From assembly GCA_963705155.1 (NCBI GenBank), contig CAVPJC010000013.1, positions 62,001 to 126,000 of the forward strand: a stretch of 64,000 bases of DNA, written 5' to 3'. Below the pieces are notes generated by a model, which made no database searches, was not told the DNA's origin, and worked only from the letters and a program-made list of their open reading frames with translations. Both the position numbers and the translations under genes were made by a program. Source of the DNA: CAVPJC01 sp963705155 (GTDB taxonomy: Bacteria > Chloroflexota > Anaerolineae > Anaerolineales > UBA4823). This document shows positions 38,599 through 48,275 of the stretch, piece after piece. Position 1 is the first letter of the stretch; each line of letters starts with the position of its first letter.

Positions 38599-38877
38599 GA
38601 TCGTTTTGAATTATACCGTTCCTGGCTTAATATTCTGACAACCCTGTTAGGAACTTGCAATCTTTCAGATATGAAAGCTAGGTTAGACAATAATGTTGTA
38701 TTATATTGACAGGCACTTGGGCGAGTGTCTGTGGCAGCCTCCGGGCTGCCTCTTATTTTAACAGGGGGTTAACTTGCGCGGGGCCGTGTTTTCAAGTACA
38801 CTTCTCATGAAATTATCCGGGTTTACCGGTTTGTGCCGGAGAAGCCCTCAAGTTTATTCCTCAGAGGAGTGTTGACC
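38599..38877. promoter_or_regulatory. Divergent intergenic region with hairpins
   Basis: No gene is seen. It holds TTGACA at 38706-38711, a hairpin at 38711-38730 (AGGCACT/AGTGTCT with one wobble pair) and a terminator-like hairpin at 38733-38750 (GGCAGCC/GGCTGCC) followed by TCTTATTTTA. These lie in the leader of the plus-strand gene at 38878 and may attenuate it. CAGAGGAG before 38878 is the ribosome site. Confidence 0.45.
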
Positions 38878-39393
38878 ATGATTCCTACGCACGTGATTGC
38901 TGCAGCAACTTCTTTTTTGGGCGGTCTGGCTGCCGGCGACCAGGCTGGTATTCTGGGCTGGGGCTGGCTGTTGATCAGCCTGGGGATCATGATTGTTGTG
39001 GCCATCCTGTTGATTATTGCCGCCAGCTGGTCTGACAAATCGCCATACCTTGAACATCTCGGACATGGCGGCGGGCATGCGGAGCATGCGGCGGTTGCTG
39101 AACGGCATATCGAGATTGAATTTCCAGCGGTTTTGCCTGCACAGGCAGACGATCTGGTCATCATTGAGGGCATCGGGCCCAAAATCAACCAGATCCTTCA
39201 TGATGCGGGAATTCATACTTTTTCCCAGCTCTCAGAAACAGAGACCAGCCGCCTTTCGGAGATTTTACTGTCTGCCGGTTTGCGCATCAATGACCCCACC
39301 ACGTGGCCCAGCCAGGCTAGGTTGGCAGCCCAGGGGAAATGGCAGGAACTGGAATCGCTGAAAGCCAGTCTCAAAGGCGGCCGCCGATCTTGA
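38878..39393 (+). CDS. Membrane-anchored helix-hairpin-helix protein
   Basis: A 171-residue protein. A hydrophobic N-terminus (residues 4-50, including WGWLLISLGIMIVVAILL) anchors it, a His-rich stretch (HLGHGGGHAEHAAVAERH) follows, and the last 85 residues carry a helix-hairpin-helix domain (IEGIGPKINQILHDAGIHTF) ending in the NDPTTWPSQARLAAQGKW pattern seen in proteins labelled flap-endonuclease-like. Its function is unknown. The ATG at 38878 has a good ribosome site. The stop overlaps the next start. Confidence 0.8.
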   Translation: MIPTHVIAAATSFLGGLAAGDQAGILGWGWLLISLGIMIVVAILLIIAASWSDKSPYLEHLGHGGGHAEHAAVAERHIEIEFPAVLPAQADDLVIIEGIGPKINQILHDAGIHTFSQLSETETSRLSEILLSAGLRINDPTTWPSQARLAAQGKWQELESLKASLKGGRRS

Positions 39394-40937
39394 GACGCAC
39401 TTCCGAAGATTTTTCTTGCTTGAACAAGAGAGCCCGGTTCGGCGGCTCGAGAGGGGTGGTGGTTGTTCTGGCGGCCCTGTTGGGCCTGATGGGCGCGCTG
39501 GCATTACCGCTGGTTTTAACCCATCCTTCATTCACTAAACAAGGGTTCAGGGAAACAGCCCTTGCCGGCCCGCAGGAGACCTATGCCATTTACCTGCCTC
39601 TTCAAACCAGCAGCCGGGTGCTGCGACGTGTAAATTTGCCTTATTTTCCACCTCTTGCCGCGCCAGAAGTTACGGCAGGGATATCTTTCACCGATACGGC
39701 TGTTTTCTGGCTGGGACGGGTTAACCAGGCAGAAAATTACGCCGACCTCCGTGTAGGGTACGATAACCGGATCATCTATCTTCACATGTCAATTTACGAC
39801 CGGCTGGTCTGGTACCAAAACGTTCAGCCGACACCATCCAATTTACTTGAACGAGATTCGGTAACGCTTTATCTCGATATGGAGGGCGGGGGCAGCGCTC
39901 CATCCCGGAGCGCCTACCGCTTTGATGCCGGTTTGAGCCACTGGCAGGACCGGAAGGCTTATCAGGTGACGTATCAAGGGAACGGCGCTGCCTGGGAGCA
40001 GACGAACCTGGTTTTTACGACCACAGTTGGATTTGTAGGCGTATTGAATAATAACGAATCTGACCGAGGCTGGGGGATCGTTTTCCGGATACCCTTTAGC
40101 AGTCTGGGCCTGACTGGCCCGCCGTCCCAGGGCAGTTTGTGGGGTGCGGCGGTGGCTTTGCATGACGGCGACAGCGCCAGCAGTCCACCTCTCGCAGATA
40201 AAACCTGGCCCGAAAGCATGAATGGGAACAAGCCATCCAGCTGGGGAGTTTTTCATTTTGGTTTACCGGAGAGTGGAGCGCTGCCCGGTGAAGCAGACGG
40301 CAGCACGGTGATTCGCCAGGGATTGAATGGCGCGGTGGTGACCGATGGCGGGGTGGGCGGCAACCTGCCCAGCAGGAGTGATGGCCAATACCTGTGCGAT
40401 GCTGGTGACATGTGGAATACGTGGGCTACCCGGGTTTTTCCTGGCTCAGACAGCGTGGTTATTCAGAACCAGGCCAACCTGGCCGATTGGCCTTGCTTTG
40501 CAAAATATTATCTCACTTTTCCATTGGACAACCTGCCGCAGGGCAAGAACATCCTTAAGGCCGAATTGACGCTGCACCAGTGGGGTGGTTCTGATCTGAC
40601 CAGAGCGCAACCATCTCTGCTGCAGGTGTCTACGCTGTCAGAAGACTGGAGCGAGGCCGCTCTCTCGTGGAACAGCGCTCCGATGGCCTTTGAAAATGTC
40701 AGCCAGGTTTGGGCTGATCCCTATACCGTCCTCACCCCGCAGGATTGGCCCGGGAAACCCGTAACCTGGGATGTGTCCCGGGCGGTGCTCCAGGCAGTTG
40801 CCGCAGACGAGCCGCTGCGCCTGGCGATCTATTCGGCAGACGCTGCCTTGCACAGCGGTAAATATTTTATTACTTCTGAAGAACCGTTTTTCGTCACAGG
40901 GCGGCCCACCCTGACCATCGATTGGGCCGATCCTTAA
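39390..40937 (+). CDS. Secreted protein with CBM9-like and DNRLRE/CBM96-like domains
   Basis: About 515 residues from the TTG at 39390, which overlaps the upstream stop. An N-terminal signal or anchor helix (VVVVLAALLGLMGALALPLVL) is followed by a CBM9-like domain (about 85-300, with DLRVGYDNRIIYLHMSIYD and DSVTLYLDMEGG) and a C-terminal DNRLRE-type beta domain (about 310-515, with AELTLHQWGG, SEDWSEAALSWNSAP and RPTLTIDW). It is probably exported and binds carbohydrate or acts structurally; no catalytic domain is visible. Confidence 0.78.
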   Translation: MRRTSEDFSCLNKRARFGGSRGVVVVLAALLGLMGALALPLVLTHPSFTKQGFRETALAGPQETYAIYLPLQTSSRVLRRVNLPYFPPLAAPEVTAGISFTDTAVFWLGRVNQAENYADLRVGYDNRIIYLHMSIYDRLVWYQNVQPTPSNLLERDSVTLYLDMEGGGSAPSRSAYRFDAGLSHWQDRKAYQVTYQGNGAAWEQTNLVFTTTVGFVGVLNNNESDRGWGIVFRIPFSSLGLTGPPSQGSLWGAAVALHDGDSASSPPLADKTWPESMNGNKPSSWGVFHFGLPESGALPGEADGSTVIRQGLNGAVVTDGGVGGNLPSRSDGQYLCDAGDMWNTWATRVFPGSDSVVIQNQANLADWPCFAKYYLTFPLDNLPQGKNILKAELTLHQWGGSDLTRAQPSLLQVSTLSEDWSEAALSWNSAPMAFENVSQVWADPYTVLTPQDWPGKPVTWDVSRAVLQAVAADEPLRLAIYSADAALHSGKYFITSEEPFFVTGRPTLTIDWADP

Positions 40938-41770
40938 TGGCGGTGACGCCACAGCAAGCCACGCCCTGGCGCTAATAAATAGGTAATCACGAAGAAGAGC
41001 GTGGCAGTGAGCACGATGGCTGCGCCGGATGCGACGTTTAGATAAAAACTCGCAAATAAGCCCACCAGGCTTGAAACCGCCCCAATTAAACCCGAGAGCG
41101 CCATCATTGCCGGTAAGCGCCGCGCCAGCAGGTAGGCAGTGGCTCCCGGGGTTACCAGCATGGCAGCCACCAGCCCAACTCCCACCGTTTGCATCGAGAT
41201 GACAATCGTCAGCGCCAGCAGCACCAGCATCAGGCTGCGCAGGCGGTTCACGGGCAAACGCAGTGTAGCCGCCAATACGGGGTCAAAAGACACCACCAGA
41301 AATGGTTTGTATGCCAGCAGCATAACCCCCAGGATACCCAGCCCGAGCAATCCGGTGAGCCACAGGTCCGCGCTGCTGATACCGAGTACATTGCCGAAAA
41401 GGATGTGGCTCAGATCCACGGCGTAGGTTCGAATCGAACTGATCAGGGCGATGCCCAGCGCCAGGGCGGCGGTGAAGAGGATGCCGATGGCAGTGTCTTC
41501 CTTAATCATGCCCTGGTTGGAGAAGTAGCTGATCCCGAGAGCTACCAGAACCGCAGCCACAAGCGCACCCACGGTCAGATTACCGCCCAGAAGGTAGGCG
41601 ATAGCGACACCCGGCAGCACGGCGTGCGCCATGGCATCGCCTAGAAATGCCATCGAGCGCAAAACCACATAACAACCGATCACAGCGCACAGAATGCCAA
41701 CGATCAACGCAGCCAGCAAGCCGCGCTGCATAAAAGCGTAGGTCAGAGGGGTAATTAACCAGCTAATCAA
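40934..41770 (-). CDS. Metal ABC transporter permease (ZnuB/MntB family)
   Basis: A 278-residue membrane protein of the ABC-3 family: RGLLAALIVGILCAVIGCYV, RSMAFLGDAMAHAVLPGVA and the later GVGLVAAMLVTPGATAYLL. It imports zinc, manganese or iron with the adjacent ATPase. The stop overlaps the convergent gene end by four bases. No substrate-binding lipoprotein gene is in this cluster. Confidence 0.92.
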   Translation of the reverse strand: MISWLITPLTYAFMQRGLLAALIVGILCAVIGCYVVLRSMAFLGDAMAHAVLPGVAIAYLLGGNLTVGALVAAVLVALGISYFSNQGMIKEDTAIGILFTAALALGIALISSIRTYAVDLSHILFGNVLGISSADLWLTGLLGLGILGVMLLAYKPFLVVSFDPVLAATLRLPVNRLRSLMLVLLALTIVISMQTVGVGLVAAMLVTPGATAYLLARRLPAMMALSGLIGAVSSLVGLFASFYLNVASGAAIVLTATLFFVITYLLAPGRGLLWRHRH

Positions 41771-41782
41771 AAGAGCAGCTCC

Positions 41783-42538
41783 TCACGGGCAGCAGTCATC
41801 CACTACCATCAGACCATCCAGGAAAAGCGCCTTGCTGCCAAAGGCCTTGCGCACGTTATCAGGATGGAATACCTCAGATGGCTTGCCGTAGGCGATCAAC
41901 TGCCGGTTGAGTACCAACACCAGCTCAAAGCGCTGAGCGGCCATCTCTAGGTCATGCGTCGAAACCAGAACGGTGACCTGCTGCTCTTTCAGTTCGTCGA
42001 GCAGGGAAAGTGTTGCGTTTTGGGTGGTCACATCCACACCGGTAAATGGCTCATCCATCAAGAGAATATGCGGCTGCTGGGCCAGGGCGCGTGCCAGGAA
42101 AACGCGCTGCTGCTGCCCACCAGAGAGTTCGTTGATGGGGTGTTCAGCCATGTGGAGAATATCCATTTGCTCCATGCCGCGTTCCACCGCTGCGCGGTCT
42201 GCCTTGCTGGGCCCTCGCAGCCATCCCTGCTGTCCGTAGCGGCCCATCATGACCACATCGGCTACCGTTACTGGAAAGCGCCAATCGACCTCCTCGCGCT
42301 GAGGCACATAGGCCACACAATCTTGATGGTTGCCAAGCGGCAGACCGTGGATGAGGATCTGCCCGGCCTGATAGGGCAGCAGCCCCACCAGGGCTTTGAA
42401 CAGGGTGGATTTCCCGGCGCCGTTGGGACCTACAACTGCGACACGGGCTCCGTGCGGCACCTGGAAGCTCAAATTTTCCAGAATGGGCGTGCCGTTGTAA
42501 CCGATGCGGACATTGTCAATTACCAGGCGAGAATCCAT
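41783..42538 (-). CDS. Metal ABC transporter ATP-binding protein
   Basis: A 251-residue ATPase with Walker A (VGPNGAGKSTLFKAL), signature LSGGQQQRVFLARALAQ, Walker B (ILLMDEPFTGVD) and the H-loop VSTHD. It pairs with the permease twelve bases downstream as a zinc/manganese-type importer. AGAAAAG precedes the ATG at 42538. Confidence 0.94.
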   Translation of the reverse strand: MDSRLVIDNVRIGYNGTPILENLSFQVPHGARVAVVGPNGAGKSTLFKALVGLLPYQAGQILIHGLPLGNHQDCVAYVPQREEVDWRFPVTVADVVMMGRYGQQGWLRGPSKADRAAVERGMEQMDILHMAEHPINELSGGQQQRVFLARALAQQPHILLMDEPFTGVDVTTQNATLSLLDELKEQQVTVLVSTHDLEMAAQRFELVLVLNRQLIAYGKPSEVFHPDNVRKAFGSKALFLDGLMVVDDCCP

Positions 42539-42606
42539 TTTTTTTATCTTTTCTAAAATCAGAAGTTTGTGTGTATATTTTACTGTTAATCAAGGCCCGG
42601 GTGGTT

Positions 42607-43867
42607 TTATCGCTCTCCAGTTCCCAGCCTGCCATAGCCAACAAACAGGGCAAAACCTGCCAGGCGCAGTCCGGCGCTGACCAGCAGCGCGCCTCCCAGA
42701 CCAATCCATCCAGCCAGCAGAGTGCCGATCAGCGGTGAAAACACGGTTGAAAAATACTGGATGCTCTGCGCCAGCGAAACAAACGTGGCACTGTACTCCG
42801 GCGGCACTGTTTTCATCAGTTCATCGAAGAAAACGAGGTCCAATCCAGCCTGGAAGATGCCCGCCAACCCGGCGAAGAGGGCGATTAATTCGACCCTGTG
42901 GGTCAAGGCTACCATTGCCGGGTAGAGCGCCAGGCCGAAGGTGGTCCATAACAAGACGAAACGTGATCCTCGCAGGCGAGATTCACGCGTCCACAAGAAG
43001 TAACCCACCAACAGGATTGCCGATTGGGCGGTGTTGATGACGCCGATCCAGGCGTTGCTGGCCTGCACCTCCCGTACGAAGTAAAGCGGAAAGAGCGGCA
43101 GGGACAGCGTGGTTCCGGTGATATAGACCAGGCGCCGGAGTGAAAAGGACACAAAGGCGCGCTCTTTCAGGATGAGTTGCGTATAGTCACGGAAACGCTG
43201 CGAGAGGCTGGCACCGGCAGGTTGACCTGGAGGCGGCTCGGCATCCGGCAGCTCGATGTGACTGGAGTAGTAATAACTGACCAATCCTCCAACCGACAAT
43301 ACCAGGAAAGCCATCTGGTAGTTGAAAGGGAAGGTAATGCGGTCCAGAATTTGCCCTACCGTGGCGACAGTTATGGCGGTGGTAATGCCCAGGATCGACC
43401 AGCGCCGGCTCATCAGGTCATAGCGACGGGTTGGCCCGGCGATAGCGTTCATGACCACCGAAAAACACACAGCCACTGAGGTCTGCGGGAATTGTAGCCG
43501 CAGCCCAGATGAGCAGAACCGCCAGGATTGAGAACTTGCCGGGCAGCACCAGCGTGACCAACCCGGTGAGGGCATAACAAGAGACCACCAACAGGCGGCT
43601 GGCGCTGAACCAGGGAACCACCTGGCGGCGCGACTGTAAAAACCGTCCCACAGGTATGGCCAGGAGCAGCCCGGTAAGGGCTGGCATGGACGTGAGCAAA
43701 CCCACCTGGAAATTACTGGCGCCCAGACGGGTTAAGAACACCGGCAGAAAGACCGATGCGGCGCTGGCCAGCCCGATGCCTACCGCATCTATCTGGACGT
43801 TGATAAAATTCTTGCGCTGGGTGGGGCTGGCATCGATGGGCGCGGCTGACCAGCGGATGTTTTTCAA
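42607..43867 (-). CDS. MFS transporter
   Basis: About 420 residues, twelve hydrophobic helices. The N-terminal part has FLPVFLTRLGASNFQVGLL and the second half GTTLSLPLFPLYFVREVQAS. An indel near 43470 breaks the frame. The start appears to be the TTG at 43867 following the upstream stop; no good ATG exists in that frame. Substrate unknown. Confidence 0.8.
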
Positions 43868-43871
43868 TGCA

Positions 43872-44450
43872 TTAATGTTTTGATCCTTTCAACCGTCCGT
43901 ACAAATACCAGTGTTTCTCTGCCGGGAAGGCCCCCTGGAGGACCGGATCCCACACGAAGGGCCCGCTTTGCAAGATAGCCCGCAGAACTTTATCCAGGAC
44001 ATCCAGCAAGTCGAGCTCGGCTCGCGGGATCGATGCAGCTTCGTTTTTGAGCAGGTCGAGCATGGTGCGCCGGCTGACTTCGTAATTGTACCGGTCGATG
44101 TGTTCTTCGGGGTTGGTTCGTATGTCTTCAAGGAAATCGCGCCACAGGTTCAGTCGGGCATGAAACTCGCGCCCGGCCTTGTGACTCCATGCCGTGCGCC
44201 ATTGAGTGCGCAGCTTTTCCAATTTGATGGTTGCATCGGCCAGACTGGCCTGCTGGGCAGAGTTTGCTGCGTGAGCCAACAAGCGGGCATGGGCCAGCAG
44301 CAGCCCACCCAGTGTGATTTGGGGGTATTCCGGTTCGCCCGGTGGTGAACTTACGCCGGTCGGCCAGTAAATGTCATTCGAGAGCAGGTAACCTTCAAGT
44401 TCCTGCAACCCGGCCTGTAAATAACCGTAATCATACTCAAAGGTTGGCAT
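43872..44450 (-). CDS. Conserved hypothetical protein
   Basis: A 192-residue soluble, helical protein (MPTFEYDYGYLQAGLQELEG ... FPAEKHWYLYGRLKG). The middle is rich in Arg, His and Leu helices. I do not recognise the family. It overlaps the preceding MFS gene by 14 bases and is followed by another MFS gene, so all three are probably co-transcribed. No signal peptide, membrane helix or catalytic motif is visible. Confidence 0.7.
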   Translation of the reverse strand: MPTFEYDYGYLQAGLQELEGYLLSNDIYWPTGVSSPPGEPEYPQITLGGLLLAHARLLAHAANSAQQASLADATIKLEKLRTQWRTAWSHKAGREFHARLNLWRDFLEDIRTNPEEHIDRYNYEVSRRTMLDLLKNEAASIPRAELDLLDVLDKVLRAILQSGPFVWDPVLQGAFPAEKHWYLYGRLKGSKH

Positions 44451-45651
44451 CTGACCCTCCTTTCTTTTTGGGCAGCCCTACCAACAAGGCCAGTGGGCCC
44501 AGTAAGATCAACCACATAGTCACACTTAAATTATACCGCTGAGCAATCCAACCAAGCCCCAGTGGCAGCAAACTTGATGCCAGGCTGAAGATATTGTTAG
44601 CTGCCAGGGTGGTGCCGCTCTGGCCCGGGTTGGCTGCGTACAACCGCGCCTGTAAAATGGCGTACCAGCCTGAGTTGAACAGCCCCAGCAAACCCAGAAG
44701 CCCAATTTTGACCCACAGATCGGGTGCCAACAAAAAAGCCACATACAAGATCATCTCCAACAGCGCGCTCACCCTCAGGTAGGCTATCCCTGAGACGCGA
44801 TCCAGCAGCGGGATGAGCAGAAAATCTCCCACTAAACCCAGGCCAGTCCATACCCCCACGGCTATGCCTGCCTGGGCCGGTGATCCACCGCCAACATCTA
44901 CCATATATAACGCCAGAAAACCCAACAGCACATCCAACATCAAATCCGAAAATTGGAGCAATACCAGCCAACGCAGCACCTCTGCCTGGCGCAGCATTTT
45001 GATGACCTGTCTGGAACCCTGCCACAACGCCAGGAATGGGTTCTGCACTGCGTTTTCGATCTGATAGGTGCTTTTTGGAAAACGCTGCTTCCAAACGATC
45101 GCCAGGAGCAAGACCGACAGCAGGGCAAAAAAAATGAACAACCCACGCCAGCCTGGTCCGAGCAAGACAGCGGCTCCCAGCGCCAGCGGTCCAGCCACCA
45201 CACCCAGAGATCCGGCAAATGTCCAACGCGCCATGTTGTTTTCCTGGCGATCCGGCGCTTCATCCATCAGGGCTGCCTGTGAAAGACTAACAAATGCTCC
45301 AGAAGCCGGGTAAAACAGGATGAAGGACACCAGAAGCAAGGTAAAATCCTCGCTGAGGGCCGTCATCAGCAGCGAGACGGCAAAGAAAACGCCTCCCGTT
45401 AGGATAATTGCACGTTTTTTCCAGGTATCAGCCAGGATGCCCAACGCCGGTTCGGCCAGACTGCTGATCAAGCCTGGAATGCTCAGCAGGAGACCGATTT
45501 GCAGGTAGTCGAGCTGGAGCTGGTCACGGATCAGGGGCCAGGCCGCTTCCCTGGCCCCAAAGACGAATTCATCCAAAAACTCGATCGCCAATAAGGTCAG
45601 GACAAAGCGTGAGCCCGCCCGGCGGAACAGGTTTTTGATGGGTTGAGTCAT
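44437..45651 (-). CDS. MFS transporter
   Basis: A 404-residue, twelve-helix transporter with FLDEFVFGAREAAWPLIRDQ at the N-terminus and EPALGILADTWKKRAIIL in the loop after helix 2. Intact. It heads the three-gene group MFS, hypothetical, MFS. Substrate unknown. Confidence 0.85.
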   Translation of the reverse strand: MTQPIKNLFRRAGSRFVLTLLAIEFLDEFVFGAREAAWPLIRDQLQLDYLQIGLLLSIPGLISSLAEPALGILADTWKKRAIILTGGVFFAVSLLMTALSEDFTLLLVSFILFYPASGAFVSLSQAALMDEAPDRQENNMARWTFAGSLGVVAGPLALGAAVLLGPGWRGLFIFFALLSVLLLAIVWKQRFPKSTYQIENAVQNPFLALWQGSRQVIKMLRQAEVLRWLVLLQFSDLMLDVLLGFLALYMVDVGGGSPAQAGIAVGVWTGLGLVGDFLLIPLLDRVSGIAYLRVSALLEMILYVAFLLAPDLWVKIGLLGLLGLFNSGWYAILQARLYAANPGQSGTTLAANNIFSLASSLLPLGLGWIAQRYNLSVTMWLILLGPLALLVGLPKKKGGSDANL

Positions 45652-45759
45652 GGAACGGATATGCCTTTTGCGGGGGAACCAGCAACCAGCACCGTGTAAG
45701 GTGGATTCAAGCAGGCAGATACTCAGCCAGGGTGAGCGCTGCCCGAACGCACAGACATA

Positions 45760-46449
45760 CTATGGAAGCGGCAGATCCGGTAGATACTCCAGATATTCCT
45801 GCGAGGCATTGCCCAGGTCGGCATAGACGCCCCGGTATGCAGGGGGAAGCAGGGCTGCCAGTTGAAACATGATTTCATCGGTTATCTGCTGGCGGGCCGC
45901 CCGGGAAAGTTTTATTCCACTGAATTTCAGGCGAAAGGGGCGTCCAACAACGATGTGGAAATCTGTGCGCTGCAGGCGGCGGATGTTGTGGTAAAACTGC
46001 TCGCCGCCATAATATACCAGCGGCAGCAGTGGGGCGTTGCTCATCTGGGCGACCATCACCACCCCCGGGTGGCCGCGTTTGAGGCGCCCATCACCGCTGC
46101 GGGTGCCTTCGGGTGTGATGACCAACAGGCTGCCGTTTTCCAATACCCTGATCGCAGCGCGCATGGCTTGCAGATCGGCTTCGCCCCGGTGCAAGGGGAT
46201 GGCTTGCCACAGATTAAATAGCGGTCGCAGAGCCGGATTATCCCAGGTCTCGGCCTTGGCGAATCCGGTCACCGGGCGCGGCAGCAAGTGTGTATATACC
46301 AGGGGTACTTCCAGGAAATTGATGTGGTTGGTAACCAGAATCAGGGGACCCTGGGCCGGGATTCGCGCCACTTGCTGGTCATCCACCTTGCACAAAATGC
46401 GGGTGATGCCCTTTAAGGACGTGTTGACCAACGTTCCGGTCAGGCTCAT
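45760..46449 (-). CDS. 1-acyl-sn-glycerol-3-phosphate acyltransferase-like (PlsC family)
   Basis: A 229-residue acyltransferase of phospholipid synthesis, likely membrane-associated. The catalytic motif normally HX4D reads HINFLE, an HX4E variant (His42, Glu47); the second motif is PEGTRSGDGRL, as expected. The start at 46449 overlaps the upstream diacylglycerol kinase stop as ATGA, which pairs two lipid enzymes that consume or make phosphatidate. Confidence 0.85.
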   Translation of the reverse strand: MSLTGTLVNTSLKGITRILCKVDDQQVARIPAQGPLILVTNHINFLEVPLVYTHLLPRPVTGFAKAETWDNPALRPLFNLWQAIPLHRGEADLQAMRAAIRVLENGSLLVITPEGTRSGDGRLKRGHPGVVMVAQMSNAPLLPLVYYGGEQFYHNIRRLQRTDFHIVVGRPFRLKFSGIKLSRAARQQITDEIMFQLAALLPPAYRGVYADLGNASQEYLEYLPDLPLP

Positions 46450-47390
46450 CGGGTCTCTCCGCTGCCCTGACAAATCATCTCGATCTGCCGGGGAAGCAGG
46501 TCGATTTTGATCTGTTGGCCTGCGACACATATTGTCTCACCATCGGCATGGGCGGGCAGGCTGCCTTGCAGGGCGGTCACCACCAGGCGGCTCGTCCGGC
46601 TGGTGCGAATGGATTGCTGGGCGGCCTGGGTGCCTTTCATAAAATGGGGTATGAGCTGTAAAATGCGCAGGCGGCTGACCTGTTCAACGATACAGACGTC
46701 GAGCAGCCCGTCTGAGGGCAGCCCGTTGGGGGCCATCATAAAGCCACCGCCCATACGCCGGCCGTTCATGATCGAGATCATCAACGTCGAGAGTTGAACA
46801 GGGTTCCCGTCACTCTCAATTTGTACCCGTGGTGCGTGAAAATAAAGGAAGATCGTTTTCAACGCTGCCACGATGTAATTGGCAAATCCATGCAGATGTT
46901 TCATTTTGGCGGCTTCGAAACCCACCACAGCATCAAAACCGATGCCAACACCATTGCCAAAATAGCGTCCCTGGGGATAATCGCCGCCGCGTAGGCGGCC
47001 CACGTCCACACTGCGGCGCGGGCCCAGCGCCAGGGCGGTGCAGGCTGCCTCCAGTGAGACAGGTATATTCATGCCAAAGGCAAAATCGTTACCCCGGCCC
47101 ACGCTGAGGATTCCCATGGCAGTATGGAAACCGGCCGGCATGTTTTCTTTTGCCTGCATCAGGCCGTTGAGAACCTCGTTGGCTGTGCCATCTCCACCCA
47201 CTGCCACAACGACGTCAAATCCATCCTGAACGGCCTGGTTGGCCAGCTCGGCGGCATGCCAGGGGTGGGTTGTTTCCACCAGGTCAAATTCGAGCCGGTG
47301 ACTCTTCATTAAATCCCGGATTACCGGAATTGAGCTTTTTCCTGCGCCCCGCCCTGAAACCGGGTTAACGATCAGCTTGTAACGCGTCAT
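46446..47390 (-). CDS. Diacylglycerol kinase-family lipid kinase
   Basis: A 314-residue enzyme of the DagK/YegS/LCB5 family: KLIVNPVSGRGAGK at the N-terminus, the nucleotide-binding VVAVGGDGTANEVLNGLM and FGNGVGIGFDAVVGFEA. It phosphorylates diacylglycerol or a related lipid. Its product can feed the PlsC-like enzyme encoded next. Confidence 0.92.
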   Translation of the reverse strand: MTRYKLIVNPVSGRGAGKSSIPVIRDLMKSHRLEFDLVETTHPWHAAELANQAVQDGFDVVVAVGGDGTANEVLNGLMQAKENMPAGFHTAMGILSVGRGNDFAFGMNIPVSLEAACTALALGPRRSVDVGRLRGGDYPQGRYFGNGVGIGFDAVVGFEAAKMKHLHGFANYIVAALKTIFLYFHAPRVQIESDGNPVQLSTLMISIMNGRRMGGGFMMAPNGLPSDGLLDVCIVEQVSRLRILQLIPHFMKGTQAAQQSIRTSRTSRLVVTALQGSLPAHADGETICVAGQQIKIDLLPRQIEMICQGSGETR

Positions 47391-47453
47391 AGCCCTCCTG
47401 GTAGTATCCTCTCTCTAACGAAACCCCCACGCGCCTGAGAAGATACTCCACTT

Positions 47454-48275
47454 TCATCGAGTTAAGTATATCGTCAGAGTGATGCTTGAAACAAGAACAC
47501 AATAGATAGAAAAACCGTACAAAGAGTGGCGGATCAGAAAGCCAAGCAGCCAGCGAATAGCAAAGTACCCCGTGATCGCAGCGGTCAGAAATCCCGGGAT
47601 GAATACCGGAAGAATTGCCCCCAGGTTGGGGATCTTAAACAAATCCATTGTCGCCAGCAAACCGGCCGCTAACATCACAGGAATGGATATGAGAAATGAG
47701 AAGCGAGCCGCCGAGGCGCGCTCCAACTGGCGGGTCATACCGCCCACGATGGTAGCCCCCGAGCGTGACACGCCCGGGAAGATGGCCAGGGCTTGAAAAA
47801 AGCCGATCCACAAGGCGTCTTGCCAGGTAAGTTCCTCCAGGCTGCGGCGGCGGGCGCCGATTCGCTCGGCAGCCACCAGGAGAGCGGCAGTTACGAGAAG
47901 GAAGAGGGCCGTGGCTGCCGGGTTGCCAAAGGCGGCTTCCACGGTGTCCTTGATCGCCAATCCAAATAAACCGGCGGGAATGGTAGCCAGCAGGATAAAC
48001 CATCCCAGGCGCGCCTCCGGCGCATCAAAAGGCTGGCGGCGCCAGAGGCCGCGCAGGAAAGCCGAAGCGATGTTCAGCAAGTCTTTCCAGAAATATGCAA
48101 ATACCCCCATCAGGGTAGCCACCTGAACCAGCACGTCAAAAACAAAGGCGTCGCCGGCGGGGATATCCCAACCGAGCAGGTAAGGAACGATAACCAGGTG
48201 CCCTGAGGATGATACAGGAAGGAACTCCGTCAGTCCCTGGATAAAACCGAGAATAATGGATTGAATAAGGGTCAT
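47454..48275 (-). CDS. uppP: Undecaprenyl-diphosphatase
   Basis: A 273-residue membrane phosphatase that recycles the lipid carrier for cell-wall synthesis and can give bacitracin resistance. The two active-site regions are QGLTEFLPVSSSGHL and PGVSRSGATIVGG. The start overlaps the tgt stop by four bases. Confidence 0.97.
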   Translation of the reverse strand: MTLIQSIILGFIQGLTEFLPVSSSGHLVIVPYLLGWDIPAGDAFVFDVLVQVATLMGVFAYFWKDLLNIASAFLRGLWRRQPFDAPEARLGWFILLATIPAGLFGLAIKDTVEAAFGNPAATALFLLVTAALLVAAERIGARRRSLEELTWQDALWIGFFQALAIFPGVSRSGATIVGGMTRQLERASAARFSFLISIPVMLAAGLLATMDLFKIPNLGAILPVFIPGFLTAAITGYFAIRWLLGFLIRHSLYGFSIYCVLVSSITLTIYLTR

